A stretch of 64,000 nucleotides of DNA from Mucilaginibacter ginsenosidivorans (GCF_007971025.1 NZ_CP042436.1:4340001-4404000), one strand, 5' to 3'; shown: positions 18,060-28,436, counted from the first letter of the stretch. Program-made: numbers and translations. Notes: a model not told the origin generated them from the sequence alone.

Positions 18060-21000
18060 ATGTTACGAAAATTCATAGAAAGGCCAGTCCTTTCGACAGT
18101 GATATCTATTCTCCTGGTTTTGCTGGGCATCATATCACTTTTCACGCTGCCTATCACGCAGTTCCCGGATATAGCCCCGCCGACGGTACAGGTAACGGCG
18201 TCGTACCCTGGAGCTAATGCCGAAGTGGTGGCACGCTCCGTGGCTACACCTATCGAAGAAGCGGTAAACGGTGTGGAGAACATGACCTACATGACCTCGA
18301 ACTCGAGCAATGACGGTACCATGACCCTGAATGTTTATTTTAAACAGGGTACCAACCCGGATATAGCCGCCGTAAACGTACAAAGCCGTGTTTCAAAAGC
18401 TATAAGCCAGGTGCCGCAGGAAGTTGTACAGTCGGGCCTTTCAACCCAAAAGGTTCAGAATAGTATTATCATGTTCGTGGCGCTTACCAGTAAAGACACC
18501 AGCTATAACGAGACATTTCTACAAAACTATATTAAGATCAACCTGATCCCCCAGTTGCAACGTATTCCCGGCGTGGGACAGGCTCAGCCTTTCGGTGCGC
18601 ACGATTATTCCATGCGCATTTGGCTGAAGCCTGACAGGCTTACTGCCTATAACCTGTCGCCACAGGATGTAACCGCTGCTATCAAAGATCAAAGTCTTGA
18701 AGCCGCTCCCGGCCGTTTCGGTGAAGCCAGTAAGGAGGCCTTTGAGTATGTATTGAAATACAAAGGCAAACTGAACAAGAGCAAGGATTTTGAGAATGTT
18801 ATCATCAGGTCGAACAGCGATGGTTCGGTGGTCAGGCTGAAAGATGTAGCACGTGTTGAATTTGGTTCTTTCACGTACTCATCCAACAGCCAGCTGAATG
18901 GTTTTCCAACTTCTGGTGTGGCCATATTCCAAACAGCCGGCTCCAACGCTAACGATATTTTGACCGAGGCGCAACATCAGTTAACGGAGTTCTCTAAAAC
19001 ATTGCCCAAAGGTATCGAGCCGGTAATTATGTATAATTCCAAAGAATTTCTGGATGCATCTATCGACCAGGTAAAGCATACTTTGGTGGAGGCATTTGTG
19101 CTGGTATTCATCGTGGTGTTCGTTTTCCTGCAGGATTTCCGTTCTACTTTAATTCCGGCAATTGCTGTACCGGTGGCTATTATAGGCACCTTCTTTTTCA
19201 TGCAATTGTTTGGCTTTAGTATCAACTTACTCACGTTGTTTGCATTGGTACTGGCTATTGGTATTGTGGTGGATGACGCGATAGTCGTTGTCGAGGCGGT
19301 GCATGCCAAAATGGAAAGCACTACCCTATCCGCCAGGAAGGCAACTATCGAATCCATGAGTGAGATATCCGGGGCGATCATTTCCATTACCCTGGTAATG
19401 GCAGCAGTGTTTGTACCTGTTGGATTTATGCAGGGCCCTGCAGGCGTATTTTACCGACAGTTCGCGTTTACCCTGGCTATCGCTATTTTGATATCGGCTG
19501 TTAACGCCTTAACGCTCAGCCCTGCCTTAAGCGCTTTGTTTCTGAAAAATACACATAGCGCTGACGGCCACGGAACAAAAAAAGGATTTGGCGCACGCTT
19601 TTTTGCGGCATTCAATGCTGGGTTTACCGCAGTTACCAACAGGTATGTAAGATCGCTTCAATTTTTGATCAAGCGTAAGTGGGTGGCCATATCCGGTTTG
19701 GCCCTGATCTCGGCGGTTACTTTTGTTATGATCAAAAAGACGCCTACGGGCTTCATCCCTACCGAAGACCAGGGCTTCCTGCTGTATGCTGTGAACACAC
19801 CTCCGGGTAGCTCACTGGAAAGGACGCACAAGGCTATGCAGGAGATAAATGAAATTGTGAAGAACGACCCTATCACAAAAAATCATTATACAGTTGAAGG
19901 TTTGAACTTTATATCAAACGCAAACGCGTCGCCATATGGGGCTGGGTTTATCCGCATGAAACCCCAGGGTGAACGCGGTCCGGTGCAGGACCTCAACCAG
20001 ATAACCGCGATGATGACCCAAAAGGTGGCTTCGCAGGTGAAGGGCGCAAGCGCTTTCTTCTTTACGTTCCCTACGGTGCAGGGTTTTGGTAACGTAAACG
20101 GGTTTGAAGTTATGCTGCAGGACCGTACCAATGGCACGATGGGTAAGCTGGATTCGACTACGCATGCATTTATAGGCGCTTTGATGCAAAAGAAAGAAAT
20201 CGCTTACGCTTTTACCACTTTTGCTGCAGGCAATCCCCAGTACGAAATTGAAGTGGATAATGAAAAAGCCAAGCAACTGGGTGTGTCAGTCGCCGATCTG
20301 CTACAAACTATGCAGGTGTATTATGGCAGCAGCTTCGTAACCGATTTCAACCGCTTTGGTAAATACTACCGGGTAATGGCCCAGGCCGATGTGAAATACC
20401 GCGCCAATCCGCAATCGCTGAACAATATCTACGTGAAAAACAACCAGGGGCAAATGGTTCCGGCTAATGGTATAGTTAAGCTCAAAAGGGTTTACGGGCC
20501 TGAAACAGTTACCAGGAACAATTTGTTTAACGCGGTTACCATCAACGGCGTGCCAAAACCAGGGTACAGCACAGGGGATGCTATCAAAGCTATTGAAGAA
20601 ACAGCCAAAGAATCGCTGCCCCGCGGATATAGTTATGAATGGACCGGCCAGACACGCGAAGAGATCAAATCCGGGTCACAAATACTATTGGTATTTGCGA
20701 TGAGCCTGATATTCGTATACTTCCTTTTGGCAGCACAATATGAAAGCTACATTCTCCCATTTGCCGTTATCCTGACCATCCCGCTTGGTGTATTTGGGCT
20801 GATGCTTTTTATCAACATGATGGGTATAGACAACAACATTTATGTACAGGTGTCCCAGATCATGCTTATCGGGTTGCTGGCGAAGAATGCCATCCTGATT
20901 GTAGAGTATGCTGTGCAGCGCCGGCGCGCCGGGATGAACCTGGCGGCAGCAGCACTGGAAGCTTCGAGGCTAAGGCTCCGTCCTATCCTGATGACATCCT

Positions 21001-21236
21001 TTGCGTTTATAGTAGGTCTTATCCCGCTGATGAGGGCAACAGGTGCATCCGCCCTCGGTAACCGCTCGATAGGTACAGGCGCCGTAGGCGGAATGCTTAC
21101 CGGGGTAATATTGGGTGTGTTTGTTATACCGGTGCTCTTTGTTGTGTTCCAGTACCTGCATGAGCGCATCAGCACAAAAAAAATAGAAGAATCTGATTCG
21201 GTTGAGGAAGCTGAGCCGGAACTGTTAAATGCTTAA
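18060..21236 (+). CDS. RND multidrug efflux permease (AcrB/MexB, HAE1 family)
   Basis: A proton-driven inner-membrane pump, active as a trimer, that exports drugs or other hydrophobic compounds. The start 'MLRKFIERPVLSTVISILLVLLG' is the typical first helix. The proton-relay Asp pair is in 'GIVVDDAIVVVE', and the matching TM10 Lys in 'LLAKNAILIVEYA'. Length (1,058 aa), the two repeated halves with large periplasmic loops, and a charged C-terminal tail all fit HAE1 pumps. It follows the adaptor gene by 70 bp. Substrates cannot be named from sequence. Confidence 0.96.
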   Translation: MLRKFIERPVLSTVISILLVLLGIISLFTLPITQFPDIAPPTVQVTASYPGANAEVVARSVATPIEEAVNGVENMTYMTSNSSNDGTMTLNVYFKQGTNPDIAAVNVQSRVSKAISQVPQEVVQSGLSTQKVQNSIIMFVALTSKDTSYNETFLQNYIKINLIPQLQRIPGVGQAQPFGAHDYSMRIWLKPDRLTAYNLSPQDVTAAIKDQSLEAAPGRFGEASKEAFEYVLKYKGKLNKSKDFENVIIRSNSDGSVVRLKDVARVEFGSFTYSSNSQLNGFPTSGVAIFQTAGSNANDILTEAQHQLTEFSKTLPKGIEPVIMYNSKEFLDASIDQVKHTLVEAFVLVFIVVFVFLQDFRSTLIPAIAVPVAIIGTFFFMQLFGFSINLLTLFALVLAIGIVVDDAIVVVEAVHAKMESTTLSARKATIESMSEISGAIISITLVMAAVFVPVGFMQGPAGVFYRQFAFTLAIAILISAVNALTLSPALSALFLKNTHSADGHGTKKGFGARFFAAFNAGFTAVTNRYVRSLQFLIKRKWVAISGLALISAVTFVMIKKTPTGFIPTEDQGFLLYAVNTPPGSSLERTHKAMQEINEIVKNDPITKNHYTVEGLNFISNANASPYGAGFIRMKPQGERGPVQDLNQITAMMTQKVASQVKGASAFFFTFPTVQGFGNVNGFEVMLQDRTNGTMGKLDSTTHAFIGALMQKKEIAYAFTTFAAGNPQYEIEVDNEKAKQLGVSVADLLQTMQVYYGSSFVTDFNRFGKYYRVMAQADVKYRANPQSLNNIYVKNNQGQMVPANGIVKLKRVYGPETVTRNNLFNAVTINGVPKPGYSTGDAIKAIEETAKESLPRGYSYEWTGQTREEIKSGSQILLVFAMSLIFVYFLLAAQYESYILPFAVILTIPLGVFGLMLFINMMGIDNNIYVQVSQIMLIGLLAKNAILIVEYAVQRRRAGMNLAAAALEASRLRLRPILMTSFAFIVGLIPLMRATGASALGNRSIGTGAVGGMLTGVILGVFVIPVLFVVFQYLHERISTKKIEESDSVEEAEPELLNA

Positions 21237-21246
21237 TAATATTATT

Positions 21247-22656
21247 ATGAATAAGTATAGGATCATCATATATTCTGCCTTACTCACCGTGCTGTTCAGC
21301 GCCTGTAAGGTTGGAAAAAATTACCAGCGGCCCGAGGTGGACCTGCCTAAGCAATTTAATTCTGTTGCTTTTGCAGATACCAGCAGCATAGCCGACATGG
21401 AATGGCGCAAGTTTTTTACAGACACGGCATTGCAGGGTTTGATAGATCGTGGCATAAAGTATAACTACGATCTGCAAATCGCGCTTAAACGAATAGACAT
21501 TGCCGATCAGCAGGTAAAACAGGCTAAATTGCTGCTGACCCCTGAATTAAACTTACAGGTTAGCGGGCAGTATAACCGTTTTTCAAAAAATGGTATCAAC
21601 GGCCTGACAACTGATATCAGCGGCAGTAACCATTTCGAAGATTATAATGCCAATTTAGGTTTGTCGTGGGAGATAGATACCTGGGGCAAAATACGCAGGC
21701 AAAAGGAAGTGGTGCTGGCCCAATACCTGCAAACCTATGAAGGTACCAAGGCCGTGCAAACCAAATTGGTTGCCGATATAGCGCAGGATTATTATAACCT
21801 GCTGATGCTGGAAAAACAGCTGGACATAGCAAGGCAAAATCTGAAGCTTGCTGATACAACAGTTAATCAAACCACCTTGCTGAAAAATGCCGGTGAAACT
21901 AACCTGCTGGCCGTACAACAAGCCGAGGCCCAGCGTCAAAGTACGGCGTTGCTAATTCCTCAATTGGAGCAAAATATAGCTATTCAGCAAAACGCTTTGC
22001 AAATTTTAACCGGGCAATTGCCCGGAGCGGTTGTGCATTCAACAAACCTGGATGAGGTGCAGATACCAAAGCAATTACCCACCGGGCTTCCTGCCGCTAT
22101 TTTAAGCCGCAGGCCGGATGTAAGGTCAAATGAGATGGCATTGGTAGCAGCTAACGCGAATGTGGGCGCAAAACAGGGTAATTTATATCCTTCGCTAACG
22201 ATCACCGCCGCAGGGGGGATGGAAAGTTTGAGGGCCAGCACATGGTTTAATCTTCCGGCATCACTATTTGGCACGGTGACAGGTTCGGTACTGCAACCGA
22301 TATTCAATCATCGGGAATTGAAAACTCAATACGAGGTTGCTAAGGTGCAGCGTGAGCAAGCGGTGCTACAGTTCAGGCAATCGGTGCTAAATGCAACCGG
22401 GGAAGTGAGTAACGCACTGGTACAAAACGAAAAACTTGAGCAGCAAATGGATATTGCCGGCCAGCAGGTAACAACATTGCATAAAGCCGTCAGAAACTCG
22501 CAATTACTTTTCAAAAGCGACCTGGCGAATTATCTGGAGGTGATAACGGCCCAAAGCAATGCATTGCAGGCAGAACTGAACCTGGCGTCAATAAAGCGGC
22601 AGCAAATGGGTGCGGTGGTAGAATTATACCGTGCCCTGGGTGGTGGCTGGAAATAA
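21247..22656 (+). CDS. RND outer-membrane channel lipoprotein (OprM/NodT family)
   Basis: The TolC-like trimeric exit duct of the pump. The mature protein would begin at the Cys of 'LFSACKVG', followed by the OprM-type motif 'YQRPEVDLP'. Two repeated coiled-coil halves follow, with 'GLSWEIDTWGKI' and 'LSRRPDVRSNEMALVAANANVGAKQ', both standard for the NodT group. An ATG at 21229 overlaps the permease stop, but the ATG at 21247 leaves a compact lipoprotein signal (MNKYRIIIYSALLTVLF) and is preferred. It is the last gene of the unit and a strong terminator follows. Confidence 0.93.
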   Translation: MNKYRIIIYSALLTVLFSACKVGKNYQRPEVDLPKQFNSVAFADTSSIADMEWRKFFTDTALQGLIDRGIKYNYDLQIALKRIDIADQQVKQAKLLLTPELNLQVSGQYNRFSKNGINGLTTDISGSNHFEDYNANLGLSWEIDTWGKIRRQKEVVLAQYLQTYEGTKAVQTKLVADIAQDYYNLLMLEKQLDIARQNLKLADTTVNQTTLLKNAGETNLLAVQQAEAQRQSTALLIPQLEQNIAIQQNALQILTGQLPGAVVHSTNLDEVQIPKQLPTGLPAAILSRRPDVRSNEMALVAANANVGAKQGNLYPSLTITAAGGMESLRASTWFNLPASLFGTVTGSVLQPIFNHRELKTQYEVAKVQREQAVLQFRQSVLNATGEVSNALVQNEKLEQQMDIAGQQVTTLHKAVRNSQLLFKSDLANYLEVITAQSNALQAELNLASIKRQQMGAVVELYRALGGGWK

Positions 22657-22675
22657 ATGAACGACAACAATTACG

Positions 22676-22712
22676 AAAAGCGGCGCGGATCTATCCCGCC
22701 GCTTTTTCTTTT
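22676..22712 (+). terminator. Intrinsic terminator after the RND pump
   Basis: AAAAGCGGCG (22676-22685) pairs perfectly with CGCCGCTTTT (22697-22706), followed by TCTTTTTT. It lies 20 bp after the channel stop codon. Confidence 0.85.
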
Positions 22713-22792
22713 TTAAAGCGCTGTTGACAGGCAGCAAGACCAGAATTTTGATTTAATTTATACGCAAGTATTTTTTTTAAAAACAGATACGC

Positions 22793-22800
22793 TACATTTG
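22793..22800 (+). promoter_or_regulatory. -7 promoter box before the ECF sigma gene
   Basis: TACATTTG is a perfect TAnnTTTG match, 88 bp before the sigma start codon. A run of eight T (22771-22778) occupies the -33 region in place of a clear TTG. Confidence 0.55.
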
Positions 22801-22887
22801 GGTTTTACAAACCAGTACTTCAAAGCGGAAGTACCTTCCATTATTGCCTGAAAAAATATTTTATAATACTGCTTATTGAATTAGAAT

Positions 22888-23445
22888 ATGTACGATTATA
22901 ATATTCTTGAGGATAGTGAACTGATCCAAAGGCTTGCTTCGGATGATAATCGTGCATTTACCGAAATATATAACCGCTACTGGAAGAAACTTTTTACCGT
23001 AGCTGCCAATAAAATAAACGACCTTGATGAGGCCGAAGAAATTGTGCAAGACATATTCATTTCGCTATGGAGAAGACGCGGAGACCTTGCTGTAATTGAT
23101 ACACTAAGCTCTTACCTCGCGGTGTCGGTAAAATATAAAGTCATCAAATTATTAGACAAGCAAAACAACAGGCAAAAATATCTGGGATACAGTAGCGACC
23201 ACATTAGCGTTGCGGATAACTACACCGAAGAATGGCTGGAATTTGAGGAGCTTAAGAGCCGGTTAACGCTTTTTGTGGCCGAATTGCCAGAAAAATGCCG
23301 CATGGTGTACCAGCTTAGCCGTGATGCCGGGTATTCCCAAAAAAAGATCGCTGAAGAAATGGGCATTTCCGAAAAGACGGTAGAGGCCCATCTTGGTAAA
23401 GCACTTAAAACTTTACGCACGCGGTTAAGCCAATTCCTTCTCTGA
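22888..23445 (+). CDS. ECF-family RNA polymerase sigma factor (Bacteroidota FecI-like)
   Basis: An alternative sigma factor with region 2 ('DNRAFTEIYNRYWKKLFTVA' and 'DEAEEIVQDIFISLWRRR') and region 4 ('CRMVYQLSRDAGYSQKKIAE', 'SEKTVEAHLGKALKTLR') joined by a short linker. At 185 aa it is normal for the Bacteroidota ECF group. It sits before FecR and a SusC carrying an STN domain. By analogy with such triplets, substrate binding at SusC relieves FecR inhibition and frees this factor to transcribe the uptake genes. Confidence 0.95.
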   Translation: MYDYNILEDSELIQRLASDDNRAFTEIYNRYWKKLFTVAANKINDLDEAEEIVQDIFISLWRRRGDLAVIDTLSSYLAVSVKYKVIKLLDKQNNRQKYLGYSSDHISVADNYTEEWLEFEELKSRLTLFVAELPEKCRMVYQLSRDAGYSQKKIAEEMGISEKTVEAHLGKALKTLRTRLSQFLL

Positions 23446-23522
23446 ACATTTTCCAAAAAAATATTTTCAATTACACTAAGGGATATCACGCTGTTGGCGG
23501 ACTTTATAGTAAAGCACGCTGA

Positions 23523-24698
23523 ATGAACAGTAACGGATCCTTAGACAGATACCAGCAACTGGCCAAAAAATGGCTTGATAAAACCATTACTCCTGCCGAG
23601 CAGGAGGAATTTGCGGCGTGGTACAATAAAGGGCAGGACACCCCGGTTAATATCCCCCGGGGCTTTGCAGAAGATGAGGAATCGCACAGGGTCAGGATAT
23701 TAAACAAGGTAAATGAGACTATTAAATACGATCGGTCGCATCGAAATAAAATAAAATATATACGATGGACCTCCATCGCAGCGGCTTGCTTACTGCTGCT
23801 GTCCATACCTCCGCTTTATTTCCATATACGAAAAAAAGTCACCAAAAAAGGCAATATAGCCTACCAGCAAAAGCCGGCAAAACATGACGTGGCACCAGGT
23901 GGCAACAAAGCTGTACTTACCCTGGCTAACGGATCAAAGATCGTTCTGAACGATGCCAAAAATGGTGTTCTGGCGCGGCAGGGCAAAACATTACTGAATA
24001 AAGCAAAAACCAACCAGCTTGTGTATATGGCTCCCGGTTCGGTTCCGAATAACTTACCGGTGGCTTACAATACAATTTCTACTCCCCGCGGTGGGCAATT
24101 CCAGGTGGTGCTGAGCGACGGCACAAAGGTTTGGTTGAATGCCGCTTCGTCCATTACTTTTCCAACGGTTTTTACCAAAAACGAGCGACGCGTAAATATA
24201 ACCGGCGAAGTTTATTTTGAAGTTGCCAAAAACAAGCATCTGCCATTCAGGGTTGTGGCAGGTAAACAGACGGTGGAAGTATTGGGCACTCATTTTAATA
24301 TCAACGCATATACCGACGAAAACTCCATCAAAACCACACTGGCGGAAGGCAGCGTGAAGGTATCGGCCGAAGGTCAGACTGTTTTTCTAACGCCTGATGA
24401 ACAGTCCAATGTATCAAATTCAGGAAAGGCAAATATCACCATAAATACGGTAGATACAGATGATATCCTGGCATGGAAGGACGGGAGCTTTGTTTTCGAA
24501 AAAGCAGACATACCGTTCATTATGCGCCAGGCCTCCAGATGGTACGATGTAACCATTAAATATGAAGGAAATATATCCGACAGGAGGTTTACAGGCAGTA
24601 TTTCGCGCAGTGTAAACCTGTCCGAACTGCTAAAAATGCTAAAATACACAGGGGTGAATTTCAAGATAAGCGACAAAACTATCGTTGTAGGGTCTTGA
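23523..24698 (+). CDS. FecR-family anti-sigma factor
   Basis: An inner-membrane regulator that holds the sigma factor and receives the signal from SusC. In order: cytoplasmic N-terminal part (about 1-80), one membrane helix (about 82-101, 'WTSIAAACLLLLSIPPLYF'), periplasmic FecR domain ('VWLNAASSITFPTVF', 'VTGEVYFEVAKNKHLPFRV'-type segment, 'VEVLGTHFNINAY'), and C-terminal DUF4974 ('IMRQASRWYDVTIKYEG…RRFTGSISR'). 391 aa is typical. It begins 77 bp after the sigma gene. The SusC/SusD pair that follows is its likely signalling partner. Confidence 0.95.
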   Translation: MNSNGSLDRYQQLAKKWLDKTITPAEQEEFAAWYNKGQDTPVNIPRGFAEDEESHRVRILNKVNETIKYDRSHRNKIKYIRWTSIAAACLLLLSIPPLYFHIRKKVTKKGNIAYQQKPAKHDVAPGGNKAVLTLANGSKIVLNDAKNGVLARQGKTLLNKAKTNQLVYMAPGSVPNNLPVAYNTISTPRGGQFQVVLSDGTKVWLNAASSITFPTVFTKNERRVNITGEVYFEVAKNKHLPFRVVAGKQTVEVLGTHFNINAYTDENSIKTTLAEGSVKVSAEGQTVFLTPDEQSNVSNSGKANITINTVDTDDILAWKDGSFVFEKADIPFIMRQASRWYDVTIKYEGNISDRRFTGSISRSVNLSELLKMLKYTGVNFKISDKTIVVGS

Positions 24699-24734
24699 CC
24701 ACCTGCGCATTTATAAACTATTGAAAAACAATTA

Positions 24735-24758
24735 AAACCAGCTTTACCTGGCTGGTTT
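24735..24758 (+). terminator. Hairpin after fecR
   Basis: AAACCAGC (24735-24742) and GCTGGTTT (24751-24758) form a perfect 8-bp stem with an 8-nt loop, followed by AT-rich sequence. It probably ends the sigma-fecR transcript, so susC needs its own promoter in the remaining 245 bp. Confidence 0.5.
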
Positions 24759-24902
24759 ATTAGATATCGCCTCGATTATTATTGAGCCTGATACAAAACG
24801 ACCAATTATTAAATTTAAAAACAGATCCCATGAGAAAACCGATACTTCGAGCACCTTAAACAGCAAACTTTTTATTTGAGATAGTTGAGACCAGGTAAAT
24901 GA

Positions 24903-24931
24903 ACCGGGTAGCGTTGCAGCGCTATCCCGGT
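24903..24931 (+). promoter_or_regulatory. Stable hairpin in the susC leader
   Basis: ACCGGGTAGCG (24903-24913) pairs with CGCTATCCCGGT (24920-24931) with one bulged base and a 6-nt loop. No U run follows, so it is not a simple terminator. GGGTTACCC lies just after it. It falls 73 bp before the susC start and could shape a structured leader. A nine-codon ORF (24830-24859) lies between this and the previous hairpin. Together these elements occupy the 305-bp fecR-susC gap. Confidence 0.4.
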
Positions 24932-25003
24932 CGATGCCTGGGTTACCCTCATTTTACAATCGTGAATTGGAAACCAGGTTATTAACCCAAACACTACAAA
25001 ACT

Positions 25004-28000
25004 ATGAAATTAAATTGTAAGGTCTTGCCCATAGACAGGCATGGCTTGTTCAAAATTCTACTAGCTATGAAGCTAACCGTTGTTTTTATAATTGCAGCGA
25101 TGGTTAACGTAAGTGCCAAAACTTATAGTCAAAACATCAATATCCACCAAAGTCATACCTCGGTAGGTAAAGTATTAAAACTAATAAAAAAGCAAAGCGG
25201 GTACAATTACCTGTATGAAGAAGACGTACTGGCTAAAACATCAAAGGTAAATGTCGATTTATCAAACGCTACGGTTACAGAGGCACTTGACCAATGCTTA
25301 AAGGACCAGCCACTCACTTATAAAATAATCGATCAAACCATTGTAATTAAAGCCAAAGACGACCCTGCAGCTACCAAAACAGCAGCCGCTCCCCAGAAAG
25401 TACAGGGGACGGTCACCGATGAAAAAGGGCTGCCTTTACCAGGCGTGTCGATCAAAGTAAAGGGTACCGGCGTAGGCACAGTTACCGACGTAAACGGGAA
25501 ATACACATTCGATAACGTGGACGGCGGGGCAACGCTGGTGTTCAGTTACATTGGCTATGTTACTCAGGAAGTGCCAATTGGCAATCGGGAAACAGTTGAT
25601 GTAAAGCTCGCCGAAAGCCAAAAATCGCTAAGCGAAGTAGTGGTTGTGGGCTACGGCACACAAAAGCGGGTAGACCTGACCGGTGCCGTAGGGAGCGTGA
25701 GCAGCAGACAACTGGATGAGCATCCGGCGATAAATGTTGAACAGGAACTTGCCGGACGTATTGCCGGCGTTAATGTTTCCGTCAATTCGGGTGCGCCGGG
25801 CGGCGAAACTAAGGTAAGGATACGTGGCTATAGTTCCATCAACACCACTACCGACCCGCTATATGTGGTGGACGGCGTAGTTTGGACCGAAGGCGGTAGT
25901 TCTATCAACCCAAATGACATTGAATCCATCGACGTATTGAAGGACGCGTCTTCGACAGCGATTTACGGTACACGCGGCGCCAACGGTGTAATTTTAGTGA
26001 CCACCAAACGCGGTGGGGGAAAAAAAGGCGGAACAGTAAGTTACGACGCTTACGGAAGTATCAGCAATATGGCCCACGAGATCCCGGTGCTGAATGCCAA
26101 AGAATTTTTAGCTGTAGAGGATCAATCTTATAAAAATATTCAAAAATATGATCCGGCAGGATGGGCAGCCGGCAAATATGCCGACGACGACCCGGTAAAG
26201 ATCAGGACTGCTTTAATAGGCAAATTGTTCGACTCGAATTTAAACCCTTTATATGACGTTGATTGGCAAAAGGCAACAACGCGCACCGCGTACGGCCAAA
26301 ATCATAACCTCTCATTTACAGGTTCGGCAGATAATTTGAACTATGGTTTGTTCCTGAACTATGCAAATGACGAAGGTATTATCTTAAACAGCTACCAAAA
26401 AAGATATAATGCAAGGTTAACGTTCGATCATCAAACCAAATCGTGGCTGAAAGTAGGCGCAACCATTAACTATGACGACCGGGTTACGCGAACAGCAGAT
26501 GATGGTACCGGCGGAAACAACATCCCCCGTATGCTGATAGAAATGATCCCGATCATCCCTATAAAGTACCCTGATGGAAGTTATGGCAAAAGAACCGACT
26601 ACCCGAATATGGAAGGTGGCGACAACCCGGTTGCACAAGCCAACGAGATCGTGTCGCTTACTTATAATAGAGTGTTCAGTGGTAACGGCTACGCAGATAT
26701 TACCTTCTTCCCGGGCCTTGATTTTAAGACGACCATCGGCGTAACCAATTCCAGTAACACCCACCCTCATTTCCAGAGCGGGCTTGTTGGTGGTTCCACT
26801 GCCAACCAGACTTATAGTTCTGCATCTATCGACCAATGGAACAACACTTTCTGGCAATGGGAAAATCACCTAACCTACAATAAGGTGTTTAACAAAGTAC
26901 ATACTATCAATGTGGTTGTAGGTTCCGAACGTCAAAACTTCAGTCAATTGAGATCTTATGGTTCAACACAGGACTTGTCTGATAATTATTATCAGTATTA
27001 TAACCTGGGTTCAGGTGGTATACCCGGTATACCTTCTTCAAATTATGATGCATGGCAAATGCAGTCGTTCTTCGGAAGGATAAACTACAATTACAAGGAA
27101 AAATACTTATTGACAGTAACAGGCCGCGAGGACGGGTCATCACGGTTTGGTACTAATGCCAAATATGGTTTCTTTCCGTCCGCTGCAATTGCCTGGCGTG
27201 TATCAGAGGAAGATTTCCTGAAAAACAATAAAACCATATCCGATCTGAAAGTAAGATTAAGTTATGGCTTAACAGGTAATTCCGAGATAGGTGAGTACCA
27301 GTCGCTGGCTAATATTAACACTACAAACTACGTTTTCGGTGGTAGCCAGGCTATTGGCACCACATTGACGAGTATAGGAAATGATGATCTGCAATGGGAA
27401 AAAACAGCAGAATACGACCTTGGGTTTTCACTCGGGTTATTTAACAGCCGGCTTAACATTGAAGCTGATGCGTTCCTGAAAAAAACTAAAGCCTTGTTGC
27501 TCAATGCTCCCCTGCCCGAAACAAGCGGATTCAACAGTGTCTATAAAAACATTGGAAGTATTCGCAACGAAGGTATCGAGTTGACGATCAATAGCGTAAA
27601 CATCAGGTCGAGCAACTTTAGCTGGAACACCAGTTTTAATATCTCGTTCCTCAGAAACAAAATATTGAGCCTTGGAGCGTCTAACGACGATATTTTCCTT
27701 GGTCCTACCTTCCTTTCCCAATTTAACCTCGCCCGGGTGGGTTTACCGGCCGGAACATTCTGGGGATACAAGGTTTTAGGTACATGGGGAACCGCCGAAG
27801 CTACAGAAGCAGCCAAATATGGCCTGCTGCCGGGCGACCTGAAAATATGGGATAAAAATGGTGACGGAAAGATAACTGCTGATGACAAAACAGTATTAGG
27901 CAAATCGATTCCTGACGGCTATGGCACATTGACCAACACCTTCCGTTATAAAGGCTTTGATCTTGGCATCGAGTTGCAGTTTGACTATGGCAACCAGATC

Positions 28001-28414
28001 ATGAACCTGACCCGTCACTCGGGCCAGGACCGTACCGGGCAGGCAAACAGCTATGCGACGGTGCTGAACGCCTGGACCCCTGAACATCAGAATACTTTTA
28101 TAGCAGAAGACAGGCCGGCATTTGTACGCTATCAAACGGAGATCTATTCGACTAAAGTTGAGAATGGCTCGTTCATACGCGGCAAAACGGTGACTTTAGG
28201 TTACACTTTCGGGCAGGATGTTGTCAAAAAGATAGCATTAAGCCGCCTGAGAGTTTACCTGCAGGCGCAAAACCTGTTCCTTCTGACGCACTATACAGGC
28301 TACGATCCTGAAACGTCAACCTATAATGGCAGCAGTAACTTCACCCAGGGCATCCAGTTTTATGATTATCCAAAACCGAGAACCTTTTTACTTGGAGTAA
28401 ACGCTAGTTTTTAA
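25004..28414 (+). CDS. SusC/RagA TonB-linked transporter with STN signalling domain
   Basis: An outer-membrane importer that can also signal. In order: N-terminal helix/signal (about 14-40), STN/secretin-type domain (about 47-117, 'YNYLYEEDVLAKTSKVNVDLSN'), carboxypeptidase-regulatory-like domain ('GTVTDEKGLPLPGVSIKVKG'), SusC box 'SEVVVVGYGTQKRVDLTGAV', plug to about 325, and barrel to the end. The STN domain is the module that contacts FecR, in line with the upstream sigma/anti-sigma pair. 1,136 aa is the expected length for this subtype. susD follows after 22 bp. Confidence 0.96.
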   Translation: MKLNCKVLPIDRHGLFKILLAMKLTVVFIIAAMVNVSAKTYSQNINIHQSHTSVGKVLKLIKKQSGYNYLYEEDVLAKTSKVNVDLSNATVTEALDQCLKDQPLTYKIIDQTIVIKAKDDPAATKTAAAPQKVQGTVTDEKGLPLPGVSIKVKGTGVGTVTDVNGKYTFDNVDGGATLVFSYIGYVTQEVPIGNRETVDVKLAESQKSLSEVVVVGYGTQKRVDLTGAVGSVSSRQLDEHPAINVEQELAGRIAGVNVSVNSGAPGGETKVRIRGYSSINTTTDPLYVVDGVVWTEGGSSINPNDIESIDVLKDASSTAIYGTRGANGVILVTTKRGGGKKGGTVSYDAYGSISNMAHEIPVLNAKEFLAVEDQSYKNIQKYDPAGWAAGKYADDDPVKIRTALIGKLFDSNLNPLYDVDWQKATTRTAYGQNHNLSFTGSADNLNYGLFLNYANDEGIILNSYQKRYNARLTFDHQTKSWLKVGATINYDDRVTRTADDGTGGNNIPRMLIEMIPIIPIKYPDGSYGKRTDYPNMEGGDNPVAQANEIVSLTYNRVFSGNGYADITFFPGLDFKTTIGVTNSSNTHPHFQSGLVGGSTANQTYSSASIDQWNNTFWQWENHLTYNKVFNKVHTINVVVGSERQNFSQLRSYGSTQDLSDNYYQYYNLGSGGIPGIPSSNYDAWQMQSFFGRINYNYKEKYLLTVTGREDGSSRFGTNAKYGFFPSAAIAWRVSEEDFLKNNKTISDLKVRLSYGLTGNSEIGEYQSLANINTTNYVFGGSQAIGTTLTSIGNDDLQWEKTAEYDLGFSLGLFNSRLNIEADAFLKKTKALLLNAPLPETSGFNSVYKNIGSIRNEGIELTINSVNIRSSNFSWNTSFNISFLRNKILSLGASNDDIFLGPTFLSQFNLARVGLPAGTFWGYKVLGTWGTAEATEAAKYGLLPGDLKIWDKNGDGKITADDKTVLGKSIPDGYGTLTNTFRYKGFDLGIELQFDYGNQIMNLTRHSGQDRTGQANSYATVLNAWTPEHQNTFIAEDRPAFVRYQTEIYSTKVENGSFIRGKTVTLGYTFGQDVVKKIALSRLRVYLQAQNLFLLTHYTGYDPETSTYNGSSNFTQGIQFYDYPKPRTFLLGVNASF

Positions 28415-28436
28415 TCAAAGCCAAAAACACACGATC

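Noticed and set aside
24830..24859. Nine-codon leader peptide ORF before susC
   Set aside because: Too short to support as a gene; no run of regulatory codons. Mentioned only as part of the gap.
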